The position numbers and the translations under genes were made by a program. A stretch of 12,980 nt of DNA from the NCBI GenBank assembly GCA_030636245.1, contig DAOVXI010000025.1, positions 1-12,980 of the forward strand. Reading direction: 5' to 3'. Numbering within the stretch: position 1 is the first letter of the stretch; the number at the start of each line of letters is the position of its first letter. A model generated the notes under the pieces. It was not told where the DNA came from, did not search any database, and saw nothing but the letters and a program-made list of their open reading frames with translations. This document shows positions 6,915 through 12,980 of the stretch, piece after piece. The DNA is from Deltaproteobacteria bacterium. GTDB taxonomy: Bacteria; Desulfobacterota; GWC2-55-46; DRQE01.

Positions 6915-7241
6915 ATGGCTAAACCGGAGAAATTTGTTTTCGTATGCAACAACTCAAGACCAAAAGGACACCCCAGGGGCTCCTGCGGAGCGCTGGCTTC
7001 GATGGATACCCTTAACGCATTTGCCGAGCTTTTCCAAACCAATAACCTGTTCGGGCATAACTCTCTCGTACAAACAGATTGTATGGGTCCATGTATACTG
7101 GGCCCGATAGTAATGATTATGCCGGATAACATATGGTATAAGAATGTCACACCGGAGGTGGCGCAAGAGATAGTCGAGAGCCACCTGGTGGGAGGAACCC
7201 CTGTTGAGAAAAACATCCTGAAGGACGAGGACTGGGGATAA
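6915..7241 (+). CDS. Thioredoxin-like [2Fe-2S] ferredoxin
   Basis: Small cytoplasmic electron carrier of the thioredoxin-fold [2Fe-2S] ferredoxin family, related to the NuoE/24-kDa subunit of complex I. It has 108 residues. Four cysteines in the family pattern bind the cluster: C11, C24, C56 and C60 (C-x12-C-x31-C-x3-C), in the contexts FVCNNSRPKGHPRGSCG and TDCMGPC. The ATG at 6915 has a strong GGAGG 4 bases upstream. It lies 26 bases after the diiron protein gene and is closed by a strong terminator at 7262-7296, so the two form a compact two-gene unit. A role as electron donor to the diiron protein is plausible from context but unproven. Confidence 0.88.
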   Translation: MAKPEKFVFVCNNSRPKGHPRGSCGALASMDTLNAFAELFQTNNLFGHNSLVQTDCMGPCILGPIVMIMPDNIWYKNVTPEVAQEIVESHLVGGTPVEKNILKDEDWG

Positions 7242-7261
7242 GGTATTGAATCAGGCAAAAC

Positions 7262-7296
7262 AAAAGGCGTGACCTTGAAAAGGTCACGCCTTTTTT
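7262..7296. terminator. Bidirectional rho-independent terminator
   Basis: A perfect 15-bp stem, AAAAGGCGTGACCTT (7262-7276) with AAGGTCACGCCTTTT (7280-7294), has loop GAA and six T residues from 7291. Because the stem opens with four A residues, it can also terminate minus-strand transcription. It lies between the convergent ferredoxin (ends 7241) and lipoprotein (ends 7312) genes and probably serves both. Confidence 0.95.
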
Positions 7297-7311
7297 AGTT
7301 GTATAGGAAAG

Positions 7312-8016
7312 CTACTGGAGTTTAAATATATCGTCTCCGTGCTCCACGAACTCTGTGAGCCGGAGCGTCATCTCGGCGGTAGTAATACCCATGGCGCTCT
7401 TTAATTCCTTATGCGGCATAACAACACCATCAACTTCTTTAAATTCGGAGTACTGGGCAATGAACTCCATCTGTCTGTCACCCATCATAAAACTGCCGCT
7501 AAACTTTTCTATCATAAAGGTCTTTGGGTTTATATAGTAGTTACCCGTCAACTCGCCTTCCTTAAAGCTAAGGACCGTAAAGCCCTCTACCTCGCTCAAG
7601 GTAAGGAACTGTTTCTTCTCGAGAAGATAAAGAAGTGAACTCACGCGAAGCCTTTGAAGCTTCATCGCAAAAAGCGAAGGGCCTTTTGCATCTACCATAC
7701 CCGCGTTGGATACCCTGAAACCTCTCTCACCGTCAATAAGCCTTATCTCGGCACTCTTAGGATAGACAACCTCGACCCTTAGCCTTTTATCTCCATCTAC
7801 AAACCTCGATTCGCTGCCAGCGGCTCCACCCATCATGCTTTTAATAGCCCATATCTGCCTATAGGACTTTAACTTCTCGAGGTTTTTCTTACCTCCGTAA
7901 GCGGCGATGACTTTACCCAGTGTCTCATCAATTGGGTCTGCCTTTGTGCAACCGATGAAAGCAACCGATAGAACCAATGCGAACATTAATATATAAGTAC
8001 TTCTAAAATTTAACAA
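7312..8016 (-). CDS. Lipoprotein with LolA/LolB-like features, function unknown
   Basis: Predicted lipoprotein of 234 residues. A hydrophobic signal segment (about 8-21) ends in FIGC, with the lipid-anchored cysteine at residue 23. The mature start reads ADPIDETLGKVIAAYGG, followed by KKNLEKLKSY (YGG at 40-42). This AYGG-x-x-x-L-x-x-L-x-S-Y pattern, followed by alternating strands and a QMEFIAQYSEFKEVDGVVMPH segment, recalls outer-membrane lipoprotein-sorting (LolA/LolB-fold) relatives that bind lipids. I cannot assign it to a named protein. The start is a TTG (8014-8016) because CGGAGG (8023-8028) ends 6 bases before it and it gives a normal short signal peptide. A longer reading from TTG at 8055 adds 13 residues without a ribosome site. 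It lies 85 bases after the other lipoprotein gene and ends at the shared terminator. Confidence 0.75.
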   Translation of the reverse strand: MLNFRSTYILMFALVLSVAFIGCTKADPIDETLGKVIAAYGGKKNLEKLKSYRQIWAIKSMMGGAAGSESRFVDGDKRLRVEVVYPKSAEIRLIDGERGFRVSNAGMVDAKGPSLFAMKLQRLRVSSLLYLLEKKQFLTLSEVEGFTVLSFKEGELTGNYYINPKTFMIEKFSGSFMMGDRQMEFIAQYSEFKEVDGVVMPHKELKSAMGITTAEMTLRLTEFVEHGDDIFKLQ

Positions 8017-8065
8017 TGAGAACCTCCGTCTAACCAAATGAATTTTACATCTCAAAAAACGAATG

Positions 8066-8096
8066 TTTATAGTAGCATAAAACAGAATATTAGCAA
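8066..8096 (-). promoter_or_regulatory. Weak promoter candidate for the LolA-like lipoprotein gene
   Basis: On the minus strand, TTGCTA (8091-8096) and TATAAA (8066-8071) are 19 bases apart, which is longer than ideal. If used, transcription would start near 8059, about 43 bases before the TTG start at 8016. No terminator is seen after the upstream lipoprotein gene, so read-through is also possible. Confidence 0.3.
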
Positions 8097-8101
8097 AGAA
8101 C

Positions 8102-8578
8102 TCAGATAAGGGCGGAAACCCCTATGTTTTCCCAGGAAGCGTTCTCAAGTTGCCACTTGTCCTTACCTACCTTCCTGAAGATCAGGTTGAACCTGTAGCC
8201 CGATGAGTTCTCGGGTAGTATCATCTCAATGCTTTTTTCGCCTGAGCCCCTTGCAAGAACGGCCTTAAGATCAACAAGCGCTTTAACACCACTTACCTCC
8301 ACATGCGTCTTTCTCAGGAAGACCTTGACCTTATCCTTTTTCATTACCTCATAAAGAAGCACCCTTTTTATGGCATCCCTGTCGTTACCATTATCGTCAG
8401 CATAATCATCCGCAACGTAAGACATAAAACGTCTTACCTTCTTATCTTCCGCGGCAGTGGCCATCTCCTTGATAATATTTTTTATAACATCCTCATCGGT
8501 AAGAGGCTTGCTGCAGCCATAAAAAGTAGTGAGCAAAACGAATAGCGCGGGGAGTGTTTTTAGGATCCGGCTGTTCAT
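8102..8578 (-). CDS. Small lipoprotein with NTF2/SnoaL-like look, coupled to the transporter gene
   Basis: Predicted lipoprotein of 158 residues, function unknown. The N-terminus MNSRILKTLPALFVLLTTFYGC gives a signal peptide and lipid-anchored C22. The mature part begins SKPLTDEDVIKNIIKEMATAAEDKKVRRFM and ends KVGKDKWQLENASWENIG. A helix pair followed by strands and a tryptophan-rich end resembles the cystatin-like/NTF2-like (SnoaL, DUF4878-type) fold; this is inference from pattern only. The ATG at 8578 shares a base with the TGA of the upstream transporter gene (TGATG), and GGTGGA lies a few bases before it, so translation is likely coupled. A start 8 codons earlier is open but would lengthen the overlap and spoil the signal peptide. 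Confidence 0.75.
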   Translation of the reverse strand: MNSRILKTLPALFVLLTTFYGCSKPLTDEDVIKNIIKEMATAAEDKKVRRFMSYVADDYADDNGNDRDAIKRVLLYEVMKKDKVKVFLRKTHVEVSGVKALVDLKAVLARGSGEKSIEMILPENSSGYRFNLIFRKVGKDKWQLENASWENIGVSALI

Positions 8579-10101
8579 CAAGTCCACCCAAAAAGATTGC
8601 ATAGTATATAAAGTCCGAGCATTATAATAAAGAACCCCCCGATATCAAAGAAAATGCCTTTCCTGAACATAGTTGTTATAGGCACCATGCCGGAGCCGTA
8701 GACAATGGCATTCGGCGGGGTCGAGACCGGAAGCATAAAACCAAAGCTCGCGCCGAGACACGCTCCAAGCGCCGGAGGCAGAGGGCTGACGCCCATGCCA
8801 TGAGCTATGGCTATCATAACGGGAATAACCATGTTCGCGGAAGCCGTATTCGATGTTGTCTCGCTTAAGACGATACCAAGAAAAACACCCACGGCTGTTA
8901 TGGACCAAAGCCCCGTTGCGCCGGTAAGCCCGGTAAGGCTCCCGCCCAGCGAATCAGCCAGACCCGTGCTGAACATAAGAGCGCCGAGACTCAAGCCTCC
9001 GCCAAAAAGAAGTATAGTACCCCAATCGATCCTTACCGCCCCCTTCCAATCCATGGTAAAGGTTCTGTCTTTTTTTGATATTGGCAGGATAAAAAGGATG
9101 CAGGCGGCGATAAGCGCGACCACGCCAGGGTGCAACCTTGAAGAAATAAAAACAGATGTCTCATGGTGCTTACCCAGAACAAGGCCCACGACACTTGGAA
9201 GTACCCACAACATAACAGCAACAATAAAAGCCAGTGCTGTGTTCTTCTCGCCCCTGTTCCATGACCCGAGCTTTGCTTTCTCTTCGCGTACATGGGCCGC
9301 AACACTCGTAAATGTCCCGCGCGCGCTTCCCCCGACAACACCGAGAACGAAAAAGAGATAGACGAACATAACGGCCGTTATGGGTAACGCGAAGCTCATC
9401 CATTCAAAGAATGAGATCTTTATCCCGGCAAGGGTATCTATCATCCCGATGCCTATGACATTAGGGGGCGTACCGATAGGTGTGGCAATGCCACCGACCG
9501 AAGCTCCGTAGGCGATCATAAGCATAACAGCGGTTCCGTACTTCTTGATATCAAAGCCGCTTTCCTTACTGCTATCCTCCAACTTAGCAATGGCACTTAA
9601 GATACCTATGCCTATCGGGAGCATCATTGCCGTTGCCGCTGTGTTGCTTATCCACATGGAGGCTACCGCGCTTATCGCACCGAAGGCAAAGAGAACCCTC
9701 AAGGGGCTTTTCTCAAGGAACTTTATTGAGAGGATGGCAAAGGAGAAACGACGGTCCAAGCCGTGGCGTGTTATAGCCTCAGCCAGTATGAAACTTCCTA
9801 TAAAAAGAAAAACAAGCGGATGGGCAAATGGAGCGAAGACGGCCTTTGTCGGGGCAACGCCTATAAGTACATTCAGTACCGCACCCATTAGGGCTGTAAC
9901 CGGGATCGGCACCGCTTCCGTGAGCCACCAGATGAGAACAAAACCTATAACGGCAAGAAGTCTGTGAGCTTCAGTAGTAAGAGAAGGGAAAGGGAGAAAA
10001 TAAAGCACTACAAAAACAACAGGCCCCAGAAAAAGACCTATCCTGTTACGCATGACCTCAAAACGCTCTTCGGTCTTTGTTATGACCTCTTTTTGTTCCA
10101 A
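8578..10101 (-). CDS. DASS family (SLC13) anion/dicarboxylate symporter
   Basis: Inner-membrane Na+-coupled symporter of the divalent anion:Na+ family, which imports C4-dicarboxylates, citrate-type acids or in some members sulfate. It has 507 residues. The two inverted-repeat hairpins are visible: SNTAATAMMLP (152-162) with ATPIGTPPN (206-214), and TTSNTASANMVIP (415-427) with ASFGFMLPVSTPPNAIV (451-467), the last matching the SLC13 signature. Two SNT motifs normally bind substrate carboxylate and Na+, so dicarboxylate transport is favoured. The start used is TTG at 10101, 13 bases after the pfk stop, with AAGG overlapping that stop; ATG at residue 17 (10053) is the alternative but has no well-spaced ribosome site. 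It overlaps the downstream lipoprotein gene at TGATG. Its place after a phosphofructokinase and two regulators suggests carbon-source control. Confidence 0.9.
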   Translation of the reverse strand: MEQKEVITKTEERFEVMRNRIGLFLGPVVFVVLYFLPFPSLTTEAHRLLAVIGFVLIWWLTEAVPIPVTALMGAVLNVLIGVAPTKAVFAPFAHPLVFLFIGSFILAEAITRHGLDRRFSFAILSIKFLEKSPLRVLFAFGAISAVASMWISNTAATAMMLPIGIGILSAIAKLEDSSKESGFDIKKYGTAVMLMIAYGASVGGIATPIGTPPNVIGIGMIDTLAGIKISFFEWMSFALPITAVMFVYLFFVLGVVGGSARGTFTSVAAHVREEKAKLGSWNRGEKNTALAFIVAVMLWVLPSVVGLVLGKHHETSVFISSRLHPGVVALIAACILFILPISKKDRTFTMDWKGAVRIDWGTILLFGGGLSLGALMFSTGLADSLGGSLTGLTGATGLWSITAVGVFLGIVLSETTSNTASANMVIPVMIAIAHGMGVSPLPPALGACLGASFGFMLPVSTPPNAIVYGSGMVPITTMFRKGIFFDIGGFFIIMLGLYILCNLFGWT

Positions 10102-10114
10102 TCTAGCGTTAACC

Positions 10115-11143
10115 TTAACTGAAGAATATGCTTGCGACCCTGAAGACTTCTTTGTTAACCGTTTTTGTCTTGCTTGTAGCTTCCCTGATCGCTACATTAA
10201 CTATATCGTGACCACTTAGGGCGACCATGCGTCCAAAGTTCTTTTCTTCTATAAGCTCCGCTGCCGCCACCCCAAAGCGTGAGGCGAGTATCCTGTCAAA
10301 GGCCGTGGGTGTGCCGCCCCTTTGGAGGTGACCAAGAACAACGAACCTTGTTTCAAGCCCGGTCTTATCCTCTATCTCTTGCGCTAAAAGCTCGCCCACT
10401 CCTCCGAGCTTCGCGTTACCGAAGGCATCAAGTGCCCTGTCCTTTGTTATAATGCCTCCGGCCTGCTTTGGAAAAGCTCCCTCGGCCGTTACTATAATAC
10501 TAAAGTTCTTACCATCAGCCTTTCTGTCCTCAACCACCCTTAAGACATCCTTCATCTCAAAAGGCTCTTCAGGGATCAGTATAAGATCGGCTCCGCCTGC
10601 GAGCCCTCCATATACGGCTATCCAGCCGGCATGACGGCCCATGACCTCAACTACCATGACCCTGTGATGAGCCTCGGTTGTAGTGTGAAGCCTGTCGAGA
10701 GCTTCCGTTACGATGCTTACCGCCGTATCAAAGCCGAAGGTGAAGTCAGTTCCCGATAGATCGTTATCTATGGTCTTTGGCACCCCTACCGTGTTGATAC
10801 CCATATCATAAAGCTCTGCCGCAACCCCAAGCGTATCATCACCACCGATACATACTATGCAATCAAGGCCTAGCTCCTTAATGTTTTGTAGCAACTTCTC
10901 TTTATCTTCCTCGTTCTTAAGCGGATTGGTTCGAGATGTTCCGAGAACGGTCCCGCCCTTTGTCAGCAACCCGGAGATAGAAGCCTTTGTAAGCGGCACA
11001 GTGTCGCCCAACACAAGCCCTTTCCATCCGTCCCTTATACCTACGAACTCATAGCCGAACTCAAGACCCCGCCTGACGACAGCCCTTATAACAGCGTTAA
11101 GTCCCGGGCAATCACCACCGCCTGTCAATATACCTACCTTCAT
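10115..11143 (-). CDS. pfp: 6-phosphofructokinase, GGDD type, probably pyrophosphate-dependent
   Basis: Phosphofructokinase (PfkA superfamily), acting on fructose 6-phosphate/fructose 1,6-bisphosphate in the cytoplasm. It has 342 residues, near the usual size for the mixed/group III clade. Seen in order: TGGGDCPGLNAVIR (7-20), IGGDDTLG (99-106), PKTIDND (122-128, with catalytic D126), MGRHAGWIA (168-176) and GHLQRGG (271-277). ATP-dependent enzymes have Gly at the second D of GGDD and Gly in P-G-TIDND; Asp103 and Lys123 here are the paired residues of pyrophosphate-dependent enzymes. The reaction would then be reversible and serve glycolysis and gluconeogenesis. The ATG at 11143 follows AAAGGGG about 9 bases upstream. 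It lies 30 bases after the histidine kinase gene and 13 before the transporter gene, so it is within an operon. ATP use is not excluded without assay. Confidence 0.92.
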   Translation of the reverse strand: MKVGILTGGGDCPGLNAVIRAVVRRGLEFGYEFVGIRDGWKGLVLGDTVPLTKASISGLLTKGGTVLGTSRTNPLKNEEDKEKLLQNIKELGLDCIVCIGGDDTLGVAAELYDMGINTVGVPKTIDNDLSGTDFTFGFDTAVSIVTEALDRLHTTTEAHHRVMVVEVMGRHAGWIAVYGGLAGGADLILIPEEPFEMKDVLRVVEDRKADGKNFSIIVTAEGAFPKQAGGIITKDRALDAFGNAKLGGVGELLAQEIEDKTGLETRFVVLGHLQRGGTPTAFDRILASRFGVAAAELIEEKNFGRMVALSGHDIVNVAIREATSKTKTVNKEVFRVASIFFS

Positions 11144-11173
11144 AAGATCATCCCCTTTAAAAAAGTTTAGTTC

Positions 11174-12613
11174 CTACTCGCTTTCATCCTCACCAAGTTT
11201 TGCCAGGGGCAAGGTCACAACGAATGTCGAGCCCTTGCCATATGTGCTCATGGCTTCTATCTTGCCGTTATAGAGCTCAAGTAAGTCCCTGCATATGCTT
11301 AGACCCAGCCCTACGCTTCCCGTTACCGTCTCGCTTCTGGTCCTTGCCTTATCGGTCCTATAGAAACGGTCGAAGATATACGGCAACTCCTCTTTAACTA
11401 TTCCAATACCCGAGTCCCTTACCTTAAGTTTAACTTCATTCTCATATAATTCAAGACCCACCTCGACCCTTCCGCCAACCGGGGTGTACTTAATGGCATT
11501 GTCCATGAGGTTACTCACGACCTGACCAAGTCCCACCGGATCGGCAAAGACAGTTGCCTCATCGGTACTCACAAGCTCAAACTCAACACCCTTAGTTGCC
11601 GCTGACCTGCTTATGAGCTCAAACCTTTCGCTTACGACGATGTCGAACCTTACGGCCATCTTCATAGCGTCCTCTTCTTCGGCATCAGCCTTGGCAAGGG
11701 TCAGGAGATTCCTTATTATGTAGTACATACGGTCTATCTCTTCTAAGTTGCTCTCCAATATCTCTCTAGCCTCTCCTTGTTCAAGCTCGGTCCTGAGAGC
11801 GACCTCCACCTCTCCCTTCATAACGGTAAGCGGTGTTTTGAGCTCATGCGAAGCATCGGCCGTGAACTGCTTTATCTTAGTAAAGCTCTTTTCAAGTCGC
11901 TCTATCATCTCATTGAGCGTTGTCGCCAACTCCCCTATCTCGTCGTTATGTCCGTGTACCGTGATACGCTCATTCAAGTTCTCCGCCCCGATGCGCCTTG
12001 CTATAGCCACCATCTCACCGACCGGTCTAAGCGCTTTAAGCGCGAGGAATGACCCGATTATACTGGCTATCAGAACGGAGACGATAATACCGACAACGAA
12101 GATACGGAACATATTACTCAGGAGAAGGTCCATATCCTCAAGCGAGGAGCCGACCTGTATGACCGCGAACAAGCCGAAGTCCTTCATGACAACCGGCTTT
12201 GTAAGAACACGTACGGGAAATAGACCATAGGACCTTACGGTCTCATATGTGTCATGGCCGAGCTTTGCCTGCTCATAGGCCTTCTCGCTCATCGGAAGAT
12301 TGATGTTTGAGATGTTGGAGCTCATCGCCACGACCCTGCCAAATGAGTTCCTTACCTGGATATAGTTCCCGGCGGTTTTGATACCAAAGAACTTTTCAAG
12401 CATAACATCAAAATTTCTCGGAAGCTTCAGCTCACCCGGCGGCTTAACGATCGTATGTATCATGGTAGAGGCAACCTTCTCCATATTGCCGTCTATGTTC
12501 GAAAGGTAAACCCTTTTGGTGGCTATATAAAAACTTACGGACAAAAGCACAAGGCTTACCGTAAGTAGCGTTACATACCAGAGCGTGAGTTTTCTGCGTA
12601 CGGATAATTCCAT
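11174..12613 (-). CDS. Membrane sensor histidine kinase, no adjacent response regulator
   Basis: Two-component sensor kinase in the inner membrane; it autophosphorylates on His and passes phosphate to an unidentified response regulator. It has 479 residues. The first membrane segment is at about 9-31, a periplasmic sensor domain at about 32-167 and the second segment at about 168-192. A HAMP linker runs to about 244 (LRPVGEMVAIARRI and HNDEIGELATTLNEM). The phospho-acceptor is H256 in ADASHELKTPLT. ATP-binding boxes are N (LMDNAIKYTP, 369-378), G1 (RDSGIGI, 399-405), F (FDRFYR, 414-419) and G2 (GLGLSI, 435-440), so it looks active. The kinase half resembles heavy-metal or OmpR-partner (HisKA) types. 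The ATG at 12613 is 17 bases after the Crp-type gene and has no clear ribosome site. Neither flanking gene in the window is a receiver protein. The stimulus is unknown. Confidence 0.92.
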   Translation of the reverse strand: MELSVRRKLTLWYVTLLTVSLVLLSVSFYIATKRVYLSNIDGNMEKVASTMIHTIVKPPGELKLPRNFDVMLEKFFGIKTAGNYIQVRNSFGRVVAMSSNISNINLPMSEKAYEQAKLGHDTYETVRSYGLFPVRVLTKPVVMKDFGLFAVIQVGSSLEDMDLLLSNMFRIFVVGIIVSVLIASIIGSFLALKALRPVGEMVAIARRIGAENLNERITVHGHNDEIGELATTLNEMIERLEKSFTKIKQFTADASHELKTPLTVMKGEVEVALRTELEQGEAREILESNLEEIDRMYYIIRNLLTLAKADAEEEDAMKMAVRFDIVVSERFELISRSAATKGVEFELVSTDEATVFADPVGLGQVVSNLMDNAIKYTPVGGRVEVGLELYENEVKLKVRDSGIGIVKEELPYIFDRFYRTDKARTRSETVTGSVGLGLSICRDLLELYNGKIEAMSTYGKGSTFVVTLPLAKLGEDESE

Positions 12614-12630
12614 GATGTTTTACGCAGAGG

Positions 12631-12980
12631 CTAAGCGACCCCGCCGACCTCCGCCAACTTCTCCATTGATATGATTACTATCTCTTTTCTCTTTATCTCT
12701 ATTATACCTTCATCCTTAAAGCTCTTGAGCAATCTTATGCTTGTCTCCTGCGTTATGCCGAGAAGCTCCGCAAGCTCAAGCCTTGAGAGCCGCAGGTTAA
12801 GCCTCACCACATCGCCTTCCCCGCTCCCGTAATCGGTTGCCAAAGAAAAAAGCAGATGAGCCATCTTTTCTCTCGCGTTCAAAAGTCCGAGCGTGCCTAT
12901 CCTTTCATAGGCACCGCTTAACTCTCTGCCGAGCGAGAATATGAGCTTACCCGAAACGCCGGGCTCGTCCTTGAGTATCC
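12631..12980 (-). CDS. Crp/Fnr family transcription regulator, 5' end cut by window edge
   Basis: C-terminal 115 residues of a Crp/Fnr-type one-component regulator. The frame runs unbroken through the right edge, so the cyclic-nucleotide-binding-like sensor domain lies outside the window. Visible first is the end of the dimerisation helix (SLGRELSGAYERIGTLGLLN) and the linker helix NAREKMAHLLFSLA. Next is the winged helix-turn-helix, LSRLELAELLGITQETSIRLL, which matches the Crp DNA-binding pattern, and the wing GIIEIKRKEIVIISMEKL. The ligand cannot be told because the sensor domain is missing; no iron-sulfur cysteines are in the part seen, but Fnr cysteines lie N-terminally. It ends 17 bases before the kinase gene and probably heads or belongs to the same operon. 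Confidence 0.88.
   Translation of the reverse strand, partial: ILKDEPGVSGKLIFSLGRELSGAYERIGTLGLLNAREKMAHLLFSLATDYGSGEGDVVRLNLRLSRLELAELLGITQETSIRLLKSFKDEGIIEIKRKEIVIISMEKLAEVGGVA

Noticed and set aside
8807..9361. Plus-strand open frame of 184 codons
   Set aside because: It is antisense to the DASS transporter gene and is explained by that gene's codon use.
12883..12980. TTG at 12882 as the true start of a short 83-residue regulator
   Set aside because: The frame continues upstream to the window edge with a typical Crp dimerisation-helix sequence, so the gene is simply cut by the edge.

Overview
This window reads as ordinary bacterial chromosome with about a dozen genes, tightly packed and of even codon use (many AGG and ATA codons, moderate GC, frequent TTG and GTG starts). 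Two lipoproteins and a periplasmic M23 peptidase fit a Gram-negative cell. A stand-alone erythrin-type diiron protein, a thioredoxin-like [2Fe-2S] ferredoxin and a phosphofructokinase with pyrophosphate-type residues suggest an anaerobic or microaerophilic lineage, perhaps of the Desulfobacterota/Nitrospirota kind. That placement is a low-confidence inference. No insertion sequence, CRISPR array, tRNA, rRNA or toxin-antitoxin pair was recognised.

Layout. (1) Positions 1-3449, minus strand: lepA, lepB and a Xer tyrosine recombinase cut at the left edge, read in that order with short gaps and preceded by a full-consensus sigma-70-type promoter at 3509-3538. (2) Positions 3450-3689: a non-coding stretch with that promoter and two copies of a small hairpin repeat whose stems differ by compensating changes, bracketing interleaved inverted repeats. 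(3) cutA on the minus strand diverges from a CNT-family nucleoside transporter gene and an M23 peptidase gene on the plus strand. (4) Positions 6338-7296, plus strand: a promoter, an erythrin-like diiron protein with a TTG start, a [2Fe-2S] ferredoxin and a perfect 15-bp bidirectional terminator shared with the convergent lipoprotein gene. (5) Positions 12980 down to 7312, minus strand: a Crp/Fnr regulator (cut at the right edge), a sensor histidine kinase, a GGDD-type phosphofructokinase, a DASS-type carboxylate transporter and a small lipoprotein translationally coupled to it, then a second lipoprotein that may have its own promoter.

How the genes may work together. lepA-lepB-xer is a housekeeping group (translation, protein export, chromosome dimer resolution). 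The diiron protein and ferredoxin could be a redox pair. The Crp-kinase-PFK-DASS string joins one-component and two-component sensing with a reversible glycolytic step and dicarboxylate uptake, so it is a plausible carbon or redox control operon. I saw no clearly new system. The best leads are the hairpin pair at 3541-3662, the changed substrate-site motif in the CNT transporter, the pyrophosphate signature of the PFK and the orphan kinase in a metabolic operon.
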